Origin: Plasmopara viticola
Lineage: Eukaryota; Oomycota; Peronosporomycetes; Peronosporales; Peronosporaceae
Reading direction: 5' to 3'
Assembly (NCBI GenBank): GCA_001695595.3
Contig: MBPM02000065.1
Location: 62,001 to 126,000 of the forward strand
Length of the DNA: 64,000 nucleotides
The notes below the pieces were generated by a model, which searched no databases, was not told the origin of the DNA, and saw nothing but the letters and a program-made list of their open reading frames with translations. A program made the translations under genes and the position numbers. Within the stretch, counting starts at the first letter, position 1, and every line of letters starts with the position of its first letter. Of the stretch, positions 12,519-23,500 are shown piece after piece.

Positions 12519-13145
12519 AAACCAAACTTTGTATTGTATTGTATTACGTTATCGCGTTGCCAAATTATGCACGTGCTAGGCTCAGTCTGGCTAGTCCACG
12601 GCATAGAGTGGTGTCCGCATACGTCAAGTCTCGTTCGGCGGGCAGTGCAGCCAGCACCGAGGTCGTGAGGGTCTTCCATAATTTTGTTTAGTTCTGACTT
12701 GGTTAGAGCCCAGGTGGCGCTCTGGTGCTGGAGACCGTCGCGTCGAGGGTGAGACTCGTAAGAGACCTGCAGATGCCCGAGAGCACCTGCCCGAAGCGCG
12801 CGAGCATTTAGCCCCCGCGCTTGGAAGGAGGGCGTCACCCCAACCTTTTCCGAAGCAAACCAAACTTTGACCCTCTTTATTTACAGTCTCATCCTCGATC
12901 ACTGATTCAACAATCGACTTATCCAATTTTGGAAATTTGCTTACTTCGACACTCGAGGCCTCGACGGGCTCGATCGCCGATGGTGCTGATGTATCAACAA
13001 CAGCTTGAGTACAAACTTGAGGCGGCATTTCTTCTACTGTACTAATTTCATCATTATTTTCTTTGGCTGTATTTTTAATTGCATGCTTTGCGCATCGATA
13101 ATCTTTGAAGCAAGCTCGCACTGCTCCCGTTTGGCTTAAGAGCAA
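12388..13145 (-). pseudogene. Unrecognised reading frame interrupted by a SINE-like insertion
   Basis: On the minus strand an open frame from about 13145 contains a Cys/Lys-rich start and an acidic Ser/Val/Glu-rich part (for example SAIEPVEASSVEVSKFPK). It runs into the retroposon at 12856. Past the insertion, on the far side of the 13-bp target duplication, the same frame resumes (LPELNNSDDEGDEFFFE) and stops near 12388. Reading across the pre-insertion site keeps the phase, so the target was probably an open reading frame of roughly 140 codons. I do not recognise the family. It may itself belong to an older transposon, and there is no clear ATG at the upstream end. Confidence 0.4.
12532..12856 (-). 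mobile_element. SINE-like retroposon, copy 1
   Basis: This 325-bp element lies on the minus strand and is flanked by a 13-bp direct repeat AAACCAAACTTTG at 12519-12531 and 12857-12869. The head reads TTCGGAAAAGGTTGGGGTG. The tail is built of short AATAC-type repeats. Long variable target duplications plus a simple-repeat tail indicate target-primed reverse transcription, and the size fits a SINE. I see no convincing pol III A/B boxes, so the promoter class is unclear. Whether it belongs to the SINE families described from Phytophthora infestans needs a library search. Confidence 0.75.
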
Positions 13146-13489
13146 CGCACATTATATGTATGTCTGGCGTATCTGTATCTGTATCTGATTATATACTATA
13201 TATCTGTCCTTCAAGTTGGACTCACTTTTTTTGTATCACCCGGAAGTTCCACCCATAGAAGCGTGTAGAGTATCTCTCGTCGTATCTATAAAAGTGTCCA
13301 GCTTCGATTTGGAAAAACATGGCCGAGAAGAGGGCCCTCATCATCTGTAGTTGCTCTTAGATGCGAAGTAGAATGTTGTATCCAGCTTTGTTCGGCTTTG
13401 GTGTAGAGCTTTCTTTACACCAGAAGCGACGATATCAATTCTGGATCAATCTACCTTCTTTTCATATCTTATAGAAAATAGATATGTAT
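13146..13489. other. AT-rich interval, possible LTR-derived leader
   Basis: This stretch holds a short TATCTG microsatellite (about 13166-13200) and a TATA-like TATAAAAG near 13288. An ATG at 13320 opens only a 14-codon frame. A TTCCACCCA motif near 13246 recurs near 13865 beyond the second retroposon. The layout is compatible with decayed LTR sequence, but no paired LTRs could be shown. Confidence 0.25.
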
Positions 13490-13503
13490 TAGATTGGGGG
13501 TAT

Positions 13504-13824
13504 TGTGTATTGTATCACGTTATCGCGTTGCCAAGTTATGCACGTGCTAGGCTCAGTCTGGCTAGTCCACGGCATAGAGTGGTTTCCGCATACGTCGGGT
13601 CTCGTTCGGCGGGCAGTGCAGCCAGCACCGAGGTCGTGAGGGTCTTCCATTATTTTGTTTATTTCTGACTTGGTAAGAGCTCAGGTGGCGCCCGGTGCTG
13701 GAGACCGTCGCGTCAAAGGTGAGACTCGTAAGAGACCTGCAGATGCCCGAGAGCACCTGCCCGAAGCGCGCGAGCATTTAGCCCCCGCGCTCGGAAGGAG
13801 GGCGTCACCCCAACCTTTTCCGAA
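13504..13824 (-). mobile_element. SINE-like retroposon, copy 2
   Basis: This is a 321-bp copy of the same element in the same orientation as the copy at 12532. It is flanked by a 14-bp target duplication TAGATTGGGGGTAT at 13490-13503 and 13825-13838. It differs from copies 1 and 3 by scattered substitutions and small indels that put stops into the long frame seen in those copies. The two copies lie only about 650 bp apart but have unrelated target duplications, so they are independent insertions and not a local tandem duplication. Confidence 0.75.
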
Positions 13825-14167
13825 TAGATTGGGGGTATCCCTATTTAAAAAAGGGAGCCGCTAACTTCCACCCAGTCTGCGATTATAAAAAAACCCTAAC
13901 CCCAATTCACAACGGTGATTGGCCAGAGAATTCACATTTCGATCACGTTAACTCGCATGTTCTTTCTATTAGTATACGCTGGTAGACGGACTGCATTGAT
14001 TAGGTTACATCGTTCGCTCAACCTGTGCATAATATGACATCTAGAATACCCCTAGACCCCCGTAGAGACCACGTTAATGTACCATGTAGTGCATTATTGC
14101 TTATCGTAAGACGCACTCTCTGTGCGAGAAAGAGCGGACGATGAGCGGATGAGAAGAAGATTTTGAC

Positions 14168-14374
14168 ATGCGTTCTCATACCTTTTGGGTCGAGACCATG
14201 AACGTTGCTAGATTAGAGACGGGGATAGAAATTTTGCGTCAGCTGTTTTATTTGCGCGGAGCATGGATTAATGATTTCATCAAGAAGCTGGATCGAAAGA
14301 AAGCCAAAGCTACTTTGTTCTTCATAGAGCGCGATAATGTGGAACCTGAAAAGGAGTTTGCGAAGCCTCGTTAG
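14168..14374 (+). CDS. Unrecognised 68-codon frame
   Basis: This is an ATG-initiated frame with a Lys-rich, amphipathic middle (WINDFIKKLDRKKAKATLFF) and a charged end. It has no signal peptide or known motif. Composition is plausible for a real exon or gene relic, but it is short and isolated, and neighbouring frames are broken. It may be a remnant of a larger gene. Confidence 0.2.
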   Translation: MRSHTFWVETMNVARLETGIEILRQLFYLRGAWINDFIKKLDRKKAKATLFFIERDNVEPEKEFAKPR

Positions 14375-15387
14375 AAGACTGGGAGAGATATGTCAGGTAC
14401 TAGAACCAAATATTTTTGTCAAGGGCAATGGCGATTGAAGATGGTTATTTCTACATTGTGAAATTCTCTTTCGGTGCCCATGAAGGATCCTGCCGCTTTT
14501 TAATGTTCGCAGTGCTGACTGCAATTGGAACTAGTGATCTGTAATTGATGAAGCATGGATCGAGTTACGTAAAAGCATCCAAAAGCTTAAGATCGAACGC
14601 AGGATCCTGGCATTAACTCCATTTGTCCCGGTGGCATGACGTGGACCGCAAACCAAAGACTAAAGATGGAAGTGAAGTATCGGCCCTATTCAAATCGAAA
14701 GGTAGATCTGTGGAGGCAATTTTCTGGCGTCGAATACGTTCTCTGCACCACTGAGGGTTCGTCAGTATAAGCTCTTCCGTCAAGCAAATCCACTACCGCC
14801 TTTAAATTCGATACCTATCGTCGATCCGACACAAGTGACTTTCGATTTGCGCCGTTTGTTAGGCCTCGTTGGTCGAGATCGTACTCCCCATGGATTATCT
14901 CGTCCCAACATTGTGGCTAATTTTATTTCACTCGTAGAGATGTAAATTCAAAAAAACCAGTGAAGACGTCGATCATCAGCAATTAGTACTAAGCACGTAA
15001 CGAAGGGTGACGTGTGAGAGACTTGACGTCTAACCTTTGTCTTGGCTTGCCAAATGCATTTAAAACACACCAATGCAATTTAACAAAATATAGGGTCTAG
15101 AGTAATATAAAAGCAAAGAGAAAGATACAGCCAGTCCCAGACGTGGTGCGAATGAGTGCACTAATGTAAAGACAATTTTTAGATTCACGACTGACAATCT
15201 CTTAGCCATGCCCTTTGCTTTAAAGCCGTCGTACAGGCTCGCGTCAGAAAATGAATAATATAGAGCAAAAGCAATGTATTTGCGATGATCGTATAGTACA
15301 CTTTCGTCACATCATACCATCCGACTGAACTTAATTATAAATTCTATATATTCGAGTGCCACAAAGCATTTGGAGCCGTCTGCATGA

Positions 15388-15735
15388 ATGACAACAATTC
15401 CCGAGGCAAATTTCCCGTCTGAGCTTGAGTCTCTCCAAAGCGAAGAAAAATACGAATTTCCTGCTTATGTCAAAGCTCTGTTAATGAGCACAGAAATGTG
15501 CAATACTTCAAGAAAAATGGCGTTCGTATCCTGGTCTATGCTGGAACGTCAGCTGCCGCGATCCGATTCGTCATTCGACTATCAACAGGGGTTACAAGAT
15601 CAGCTGACTAGCATCTCTCTTTCAGAGGAAGTGGTAGTTGCCTTCTTTAAGGACAAAATACTCAGGAAGCGATCCGGCCAGGCGTGTACATCAAATTTAC
15701 TTCAGTATGAACAAAACTCAGGCCTATATAGCTAA
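15388..15735 (+). CDS. Unrecognised 115-codon frame
   Basis: The frame starts with ATG and has balanced composition: an acidic N-terminus rich in Glu/Ser/Leu, then a middle with KMAFVSWSMLERQLPR and a basic stretch KDKILRKRSG near the end. There is no signal peptide, membrane segment or known motif. An AT-rich TATAAATTC lies about 50 bp upstream. No intron extension was found. I cannot assign a function, and it could be a decayed gene exon. Confidence 0.3.
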   Translation: MTTIPEANFPSELESLQSEEKYEFPAYVKALLMSTEMCNTSRKMAFVSWSMLERQLPRSDSSFDYQQGLQDQLTSISLSEEVVVAFFKDKILRKRSGQACTSNLLQYEQNSGLYS

Positions 15736-16340
15736 ATTTAAGCGAAGTTTAAGCCTTGCTCGTAAGCATGCAACTCGTGCCGCCACGCCAAATACCCTAG
15801 GACGAAAGCAGTTATGTACATCTCACTAACTTTAAGGTATACAAGTGACGATGAATATCGAATTCTAACTCTTGACAGCACTATCAAGAGGAGAGTCGCA
15901 GAACCAAGAAAGTATTGGGCTGTCCGATCTTCATAGATCCCAAAAATCTGATATTTTGGGCAGGTGCGCTAAGGACCAAGGTTCCAAAATCTCACACTCA
16001 ATCAATCGTGCCGTGGGATGTCACGACGAAATAGCAGCACCCATTAGGCGCAGAACGGCCGGGAGAAATAGATTGTGTCAAGCATCGGAGAGAAATTGAA
16101 GTCGACAGGTGTAACTATAAAAGATCTTCGCGTTCTGCAGCATAGACTGTGCGTGCAAGCCTCGATTAGAAGCGCTCAAGATAGCTGCAAGTTTAATATA
16201 TAATGGTTTATTCTCACTGACGTTGGCGCATATAGCAATAAAGCTTGACGCTGCACTGCTGAGGGAATTAAGTCATATGATGAGACTCGACGATTTCAGC
16301 AATATGACATTTTCTTAGTTTTGTTTAGCGTCAGGCGATG

Positions 16341-16440
16341 GTCACTGTACCTAACATTTGGTAAATGTAGTTACGATTTCCCTGACTTTGGTCACTGTAC
16401 CTAACATTTGGTAAATATAGTTACGATTTCCCTGACTTTG
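16341..16440. repeat. 50-bp tandem duplication (two copies)
   Basis: The block beginning GTCACTGTACC and ending CCTGACTTTG occurs at 16341-16390 and 16391-16440 with a single difference (GTAAATGTAG versus GTAAATATAG). A TAGCGTCA-containing motif flanks the pair on both sides, so a partial third repeat may exist. Confidence 0.85.
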
Positions 16441-19153
16441 ATAGCGTCAAACAATGTTCGATTTTGGACTTTAAGACAAGTTTTCATCTCATCCTACTAT
16501 GACCTGGCTATACCACGAAGTCTAAACTGAGTGGTCCTTGTTAACCGCTCGCTTTGCTCCAAGTGAAGATTTAGGCTCATCTCTTCCAGAAGGCAGAAGT
16601 TTTTTTTCGTGGCTGTCAGTGAGCGTGTTGAACATAGAAATATTGAAAATCAATACTGAAAGTGTTGAGAACTAGATTAAGAGCATCTAGTAGCACATAA
16701 TACACTAATAGATGCTAAAAAATATCGCACTCGATGGATGATATAGTTAGCTACAAGCTGAGGCGACATGTATTACTGCACGTGGTAAGAGATACTATTA
16801 ACTGACTAGTGCTTGTGAAAGTCAACATTCGCTTTATGGCGGGAGCCGTGTGGCTTTATACATCAAAGGAAGGCCCTGTCGATGCACACATTATTCACGT
16901 AGTATCGCATTTTGAGAATGGCATTCCCGCATGTCAGCCAAGGCATATCTTTTTGTAATAAAAACATAAATGGCGCGGCTCTGTAATTGCACAAGAGGTG
17001 GCACATGTTTAACTGGGCGACGCTCTAAATGAACAGTGTTCGATGCATGTCTGGAGTGACAGAGTCATGTAAAGAATAACTCATCTGGGGTGTTGCTTGT
17101 CTGAAACACGTAGCACTGTGTATGTTCTGTGCAGGTTTCTTTGCTAGACATCAATGTAGACGCTAGTGCATCAATTTGTACAGCCGACTCCACATTAGAG
17201 GCAGTGGTCATTCGACTAGAAAACTAGATCGAAAGCTAACTACTATCAAAAAGAGCAGTCTTGAAAGACTCTAAGCGCACGTAGTGAATTTTCGATCGTT
17301 AAGATTTGTCGGACATACTTTTAAGTCTAGTAAGATAATGTCAAAATGTGACCTGCTCTCGGGCGTTAGCACCTAATCGAGATGTATGTCATAAAAAGCT
17401 ACGGCAATGACTCTTTCCTGATGAACAGCGTGACGTCGTTGATGCATGTTCTCGTGCAGATCATGAGAGTACTTTGATTCAGGCACTAAGTTTTCCCATT
17501 TGGTATCGGCAAAAAGCCGAAAAGCGAGTGGGTCATCGTACACGCTCCCAGCACAGACGCCAATCTGTAGGAAGAACAGTGTACGATGCACTCAACAATA
17601 TCGCGGGTAATATCAAATATTAATCAGAGCATTGGCCGCGATCAGCATGCACTGGAGTGATTTTCGTGCTTTGACGGCCAATGTACGCGCCTTGGACATT
17701 CAATATTCTGTTAAAAGATTTGTTTAGCCAGGGCGTATACACAGCTTTATCTCAAGAGTGTTCTGCCGTAGTTATGAAGAGCACGGAAATACAAATATAG
17801 ATACACATTATCGTTTCGCGAGCAGTGCTCGAGTACATACTCGTAAATAATCTTTATGCTATGCAGATAGTGCATATGCGCAAAAGGGATTTTTTCTGAA
17901 GTCCTCGATAGAAAATTTAAGTTCTTGGACAGACTCCATTAAACTCACGGCTATTGTGAATTAACTCTATTAAGCCAAAATACTTGAAAGTTACAGAAGT
18001 AGAGTGCGGATTACACTGAAGTGTTTGGACCCACTGTTCAGCCTACTATATGAAGCACAGAATGAATTTGAGGAGCCCAACACCAGAAGAGGTTTGGCTG
18101 AACAAAAAAAAGCCAAGTGCTAAGCCTGGCCTTGTCAAATTCAAAATAAACTTAAAGTGTCGTCTGCATCTTGCCGGCTTTGGCCATCGGCACCGCACTA
18201 TTATAAGCAAAAGCTGGGGAGCGATTGCGCTCGAGGCAAAATGATTTTTTTGGTTCATGATGAAGAGATATAAATTTCTCGACAACTTCGAGGTTCTTCT
18301 GCTTGGCCTCACGCTAGCTATAAATAATACAAATCATTTGCTACTTCGCACTACGACAAAGTTTCTTCATCTCTCAACAGGCTCATGGGCTGGACTCGGA
18401 CTTCATCGGGAGAGATCATCACTCTCTTAACCGTCTGGTGTTGAAATTGGTGTGCGGCAAGACTGTCGTCGCTCTTTGCTAAAATAGGGCATGAGTTTAA
18501 ATCTCTGACCCTTCTTCTATGATCAGAACAGGAATGAGGATCTGCCTGACTACAAGGGTTGGAATCAGGCTAACAAGTACGCTCACTTGTCTAACAAAAA
18601 CCAAGATGGCTGGTTCTATGTGGAAGGTAAATATCGCGATGAATTCAGGCCTGATAAGCTTGATGTCTTTTCGGGCGCACGTTTGCGGTTGCCAGATCAT
18701 GATTTAGATTACATTGGCAAAAACAAAGCTCTATTTTCGGATAGAACTAGCTTGCATGCAAATTTTAGTGCGGCTTTTCATACGTAGATACCAAGGCCTA
18801 CTATTAGGCCTCCGACAGGGATCGCACTTGAACTGCTGTGAGTGAGCATACACCTTGGAATAATCTTGGCAGATCCAGCTCAAGTGACTGTTCCGGGAGA
18901 CGACGAGCTATGAGTGCGATATACCTTATGAGGCACATAATATTCCAAGTTCACATTTGTAAAGCCGACTACACATTAGAGGCAGTGGTCATACGACCAA
19001 AAGACTAGATCGAAAGCTAAATACTATTAAAAAGAGCAGTCTTGAAAGACACTAAGCGCACGTAGTGAATTTTTGATCGTTAAGGTTTGTCGGACATACT
19101 TTTAAGTCTAGTAAGATAATGTCAAAATGTGACCTGCTCTCGGGCGTTAGCAC

Positions 19154-19372
19154 CTAATCGAGATGTACGTCATAAAAAATTACGGCAATGACTTTTTCCT
19201 GATGAACAGCGTGACGTCGTTGATGCATGTTCTCGTGCAGATCATGAGAGTACCTTGATTCGGGCACTAAGTTTTCCCATTTGGCATCGGCAAAAAGCCG
19301 AAAAGCGAGTGGGGCATCGTACACGCTCCCAGCACAGACGCCAACCTGTAGGAAGAACAGTGTACGATGCAC
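19154..19372 (-). other. Recurrent 72-codon open frame in each array unit (minus strand)
   Basis: All nine units keep this minus-strand frame open, with ends at 17373, 19154, 20953, 22751, 24551, about 26342, 28149, 29951 and 31753. It starts from a GTG, not an ATG, directly after an in-frame TGA. A block in it, QVGVCAGSVYDAP, is nearly unchanged in the inverted copy near 50470-50520 (QVGICAGSVYDAP), with partly synonymous changes around it. The rest of the frame diverges there. It may be a relic exon, since TTCCTACAG just before GTTGGC could be a splice acceptor. I cannot name a protein. Confidence 0.3.
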
Positions 19373-20319
19373 TCAACAATATCGCGGGTAATATCAAATA
19401 TTCATCAGAGCATTGGCCGCGATCAGCATGCACTGGAGTGATTTTCGTGCTTTGACGGCCAATGTACGCGCCTTGGACATTCAATATTCTGTTAAAAGAT
19501 TTGTTTAGCCAGGGCGTATACACAGCTTTATCTCAAGAGTGTTCTGCCGTAGTTATGAAGAGCACGGAAATACAAATATAGATACACATTATCGTTTCGC
19601 GAGCAGTGCTCGAGTACATACTCGTAAATAATCTTTATGCTATGCAGTGCATATGCGCAAAAGGGATTTTTTCTGAAGTCCTCGATAGAAAATTTAAGTT
19701 CTTGGACAGACTCCATTAAACTCAAGGCTATTGTGGATTAACTCTATTAAGCCAAAATACTTGAAAGGTGGCTTGTCCTGACCAAGCACTTACAGAAGTA
19801 GAGTGCGGATTACACTGAAGTGTTTGGACCCACTATTCAGCCTACTATATGAAGCACAGAATGAATTTGAGGAGCCCAACACCAGAAGAGGTTTGGCTGA
19901 ACAAAAAAAAGCCAAGTGCTAAGCCTGGCCTTGTCAAATTCAAAATAAACTTAAAGTGTCGTCTGCATCTTGCCGGCTTTGGCCATCGGCACCGCACTAT
20001 TATAAGCAAAAGCTGGGGAGCGATTGCGCTCGAGGCAAAATATTTTTTTTGGTTCATGATGAAGAGATATAAATTTCTCGACAACTTCGAGGCTCTTCTG
20101 CTCGGCCTCACGCTAGCTATAAATAATACAAATCATTTGCTACTTCGCACTACGACAAAGTTTCTTCATCTCTCAACAGGCTCATGGGCTGGACTCGGAC
20201 TTCATCGGGAGAGATCATCACTCTCTTAACCGTCTGGTGTTGAAATTGGTGTGCGGCAAGACTGTCGTCGCTCTTAGCTAAAATAGGGCATGAATTTAGG
20301 TCTCTGACCCTTCTTCTAT

Positions 20320-20583
20320 GATCAGAACAGGAATGAGGATCTGCCTGACTACAAGGGTTGGAATCAGGCTAACAAGTACGCTCACTTGTCTAACAAAAAC
20401 CAAGATGGCTGGTTCTATGTGGAAGGTAAATATCGCGATGAATTCAGGCCTGATAAGCTTGATGTCCTTTCGGGCGCACGTTTGCGGTTGCCAGATCATG
20501 ATTTAGATTACATTGGCAAAAACAAAGCTCTATTTTCGGATAGAACTAGCTTGCATGCAAAATTTAGTGCGGCTTTTCATACG
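20320..20583 (+). other. Recurrent plus-strand frame with EF-hand-loop-like peptide
   Basis: In every unit a plus-strand frame reads DQNRNEDLPDYKG, then NKNQDGWFYVEG and KYRDEF, ending with TAA or TAG about 90 codons on. The corresponding place in the inverted copy (49514-49479, minus strand) reads DQNTNGDLFDYE, which fits the EF-hand loop rule D-x-N-x-N-G-x-L-x-x-x-E exactly. A second stretch there reads EIDADGIFRDE. This hints that the element captured, or descends from, a calcium-binding EF-hand coding exon that is now broken. The frame has no convincing start, and an upstream stop cuts it off in each unit. Position given is for unit 2. Confidence 0.3.
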
Positions 20584-23500
20584 TAAATACCAAGGCCTAG
20601 TGTTAGGCCTCCGACAGGGATCGCACTTGAACTGCTGTGAGTGAGCATACACCTTGGAATAATCTTGGCAGATCCAGCTCAAGTGACTGTTCCGGGAGAC
20701 GACGAGCTATAAGTGCGATATACCTTATGAGGCACATAATATCCCAAGTTCACATTTGCAAAGCCGACTACACATTAGAGGCAGTGGTCATACGACCAAA
20801 AGACTAGATCGAAAGCTAAATACTATTAAAAAGAGCAGTCTTGAAAGACACTAAGCGCACGTAGTGAATTTTTGATCGTTAAGGTTTGTCGGACATACTT
20901 TTAAGTCTAGTAAGATAATGTCAAAATGTGACCTGCTCTCGGGCGTTAGCACCTAATCGAGATGTACGTCATAAAAAATTACGGCAATGACTTTTTCATG
21001 ATGAACAGCGTGACGTCGTTCATGCATGTTCTCGTGCAGATCATGAGAGTACTTTGATTCGGGCACTAAGTTTTCCCATTTGGCATCGGCAAAAAGCCGA
21101 AAAGCGAGTGGGGCATCGTACACGCTCCCAGCACAGACGCCAACCTGTAGGAAGAACAGTGTACGATGCACTCAACAATATCGCGGGTAATATCAAATAT
21201 TCATCAGAGCATCGGCCGCGATCAGCATGCACTGGAGTGATTTTCGTGCTTTGACGGCCAATGTACGCGCCTTGGACATTCAATATTCTGTTAAAAGATT
21301 TGTTTAGCCAGGGCGTATACACAGCTTTATCTCAAGAGTGTTCTGCCGTAGTTATGAAGAGCACGGAAATACAAATATAGATACACATTATCGTTTCGCG
21401 AGCAGTGCTCGAGTACATACTCGTAAATAATCTTTATGCTATGCAGTGCATATGCGCAAAAGGGATTTTTTCTGAAGTCCTCGATAGAAAATTTAAGTTC
21501 TTGGACAGACTCCATTAAACTCAAGGCTATTGTGGATTAACTCTATTAAGCCAAAATACTTGAAAGGTGGCTTGTCCTGACCAAGCACTTACAGAAGTAG
21601 AGTGCGGATTACACTGAAGTGTTTGGACCCACTATTCAGCCTACTATATGAAGCACAGAATGAATTTGAGGAGCCCAACACCAGAAGAGGTTTGGCTGAA
21701 CAAAAAAAGCCAAGTGCTAAGCCTGGCCTTGTCAAATTCAAAATAAACTTAAAGTGTCGTCTGCATCTTGCCGGCTTTGGCCATCGGCACCGCACTATTA
21801 TAAGCAAAAGCTGGGGAGCGATTGCGCTCGAGGCAAAATATTTTTTTTGGTTCATGATGAAGAGATATAAATTTCTCGACAACTTCGAGGCTCTTCTGCT
21901 TGGCCTCACGCTAGCTATAAATAATACAAATCATTTGCTACTTCGCACTACGACAAAGTTTCTTCATCTCTCAACAGGCTCATGGGCTGGACTCGGACTT
22001 CATCGGGAGAGATCATCACTCTCTTAACCGTCTGGTGTTGAAATTGATGTGCGGCAAGACTGTCGTCGCTCTTTGCTAAAATAGGGCATGAATTTAGGTC
22101 TCTGACCCTTCTTCTATGATCAGAACAGGAATGAGGATCTGCCTGACTACAAGGGTTGGAATCAGGCTAACAAGTACGCTCACTTGTCTAACAAAAACCA
22201 AGATGGCTGGTTCTATGTGGAAGGTAAATATCGCGATGAATTCAGGCCTGATAAGCTTGATGTCCTTTCGGGCGCACGTTTGCGGTTGCCAGATCATGAT
22301 TTAGATTACATTGGCAAAAACAAAGCTCTATTTTCGGATAGAACTAGCTTGCATGCAAATTTTAGTGCGGCTTTTCATACGTAAATACCAAGGCCTAGTA
22401 TTAGGCCTCCGACAGGGATCGCACTTGTACTGCTGTGAGTGAGCATACACCTTGGAATAATCTTGGCAGATCCAGCTCAAGTGACTGTTCCGGGAGACGA
22501 CGAGCTATAAGTGCGATATACCTTATGAGGCACATAATATTCCAAATTCACATTTGTAAAGCCGACTACACATTAGAGGCAGTGGTCATACGACCAAAAG
22601 ACTAGATCGAAAGCTAAATACTATTAAAAAGAGCAGTCTTGAAAGACACTAAGCGCACGTAGTGAATTTTTGATCGTTAAGGTTTGTCGGACATACTTTT
22701 AAGTCTAGTAAGATAATGTCAAAATGTGACCTGCTCTCGGGCGTTAGCACCTAATCGAGATGTACGTCATAAAAAATTACGGCAATGACTTTTTCCTGAT
22801 GAACAGCGTGACGTCGTTGATGCATGTTCTCGTGCAGATCATGAGAGTACTTTGATTCGGGCACTAAGTTTTCCCATTTGGTATCGGCAAAAAGCCGAAA
22901 AGCGAGTGGGGCATCGTACACGCTCCCAGCACAGACGCCAACCTGTAGGAAGAACAGTGTACGATGCACTCAACAATATCGCGGGTAATATCAAATATTC
23001 ATCAGAGCATTGGCCGCGATCAGCATGCACTGGAGTGATTTTCGTGCTTTGACGGCCAATGTACGCGCCTTGGACATTCAATATTCTGTTAAAGATTTGT
23101 TTAGCCAGGGCGTATACACAGCTTTATCTCAAGAGTGTTCTGCCGTAGTTATGAAGAGCACGGAAATACAAATATAGATACACATTATCGTTTCGCGAGC
23201 AGTGCTCGAGTACATACTCGTAAATAATCTTTATGCTATGCAGATAGTGCATATGCGCAAAAGGGATTTTTTTGAAGTCCTCGATAGAAAATTTAAGTTC
23301 TTGGACAGACTCCATTAAACTCAAGGCTATTGTGGATTAACTCTATTAAGCCAAAATACTTGAAAGGTGGCTTGTCCTGACCAAGCACTTACAGAAGTAG
23401 AGTGCGGATTACACTGAAGTGTTTGGACCCACTATTCAGCCTACTATATGAAGCACAGAATGAATTTGAGGAGCCCAACACCAGAAGAGGTTTGGCTGAA

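Larger units (their letters stand above)
13839..17174. other. Gene-poor interval upstream of the tandem array
   Basis: No recognisable gene is present. Two unassigned ATG frames (14168-14374 and 15388-15735) and a 50-bp tandem duplication (16341-16440) are listed separately. The sequence from about 16440 to 16475 (AGCGTCAAACAATG and flank) resembles 52580-52620, which suggests a dispersed old repeat. The last part, 17030-17174, shows no similarity to the array unit or to the matching edge of the inverted copy. Confidence 0.45.

Noticed and set aside
12503..12838. Retroposon-spanning frame as an RXLR effector (it contains RALR)
   Set aside because: No signal peptide precedes it, the sequence is the SINE-like element itself, and the frame is broken in copy 2.
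13888..13905. CCCTAACCCC as telomeric repeat
   Set aside because: A single occurrence without tandem repetition.
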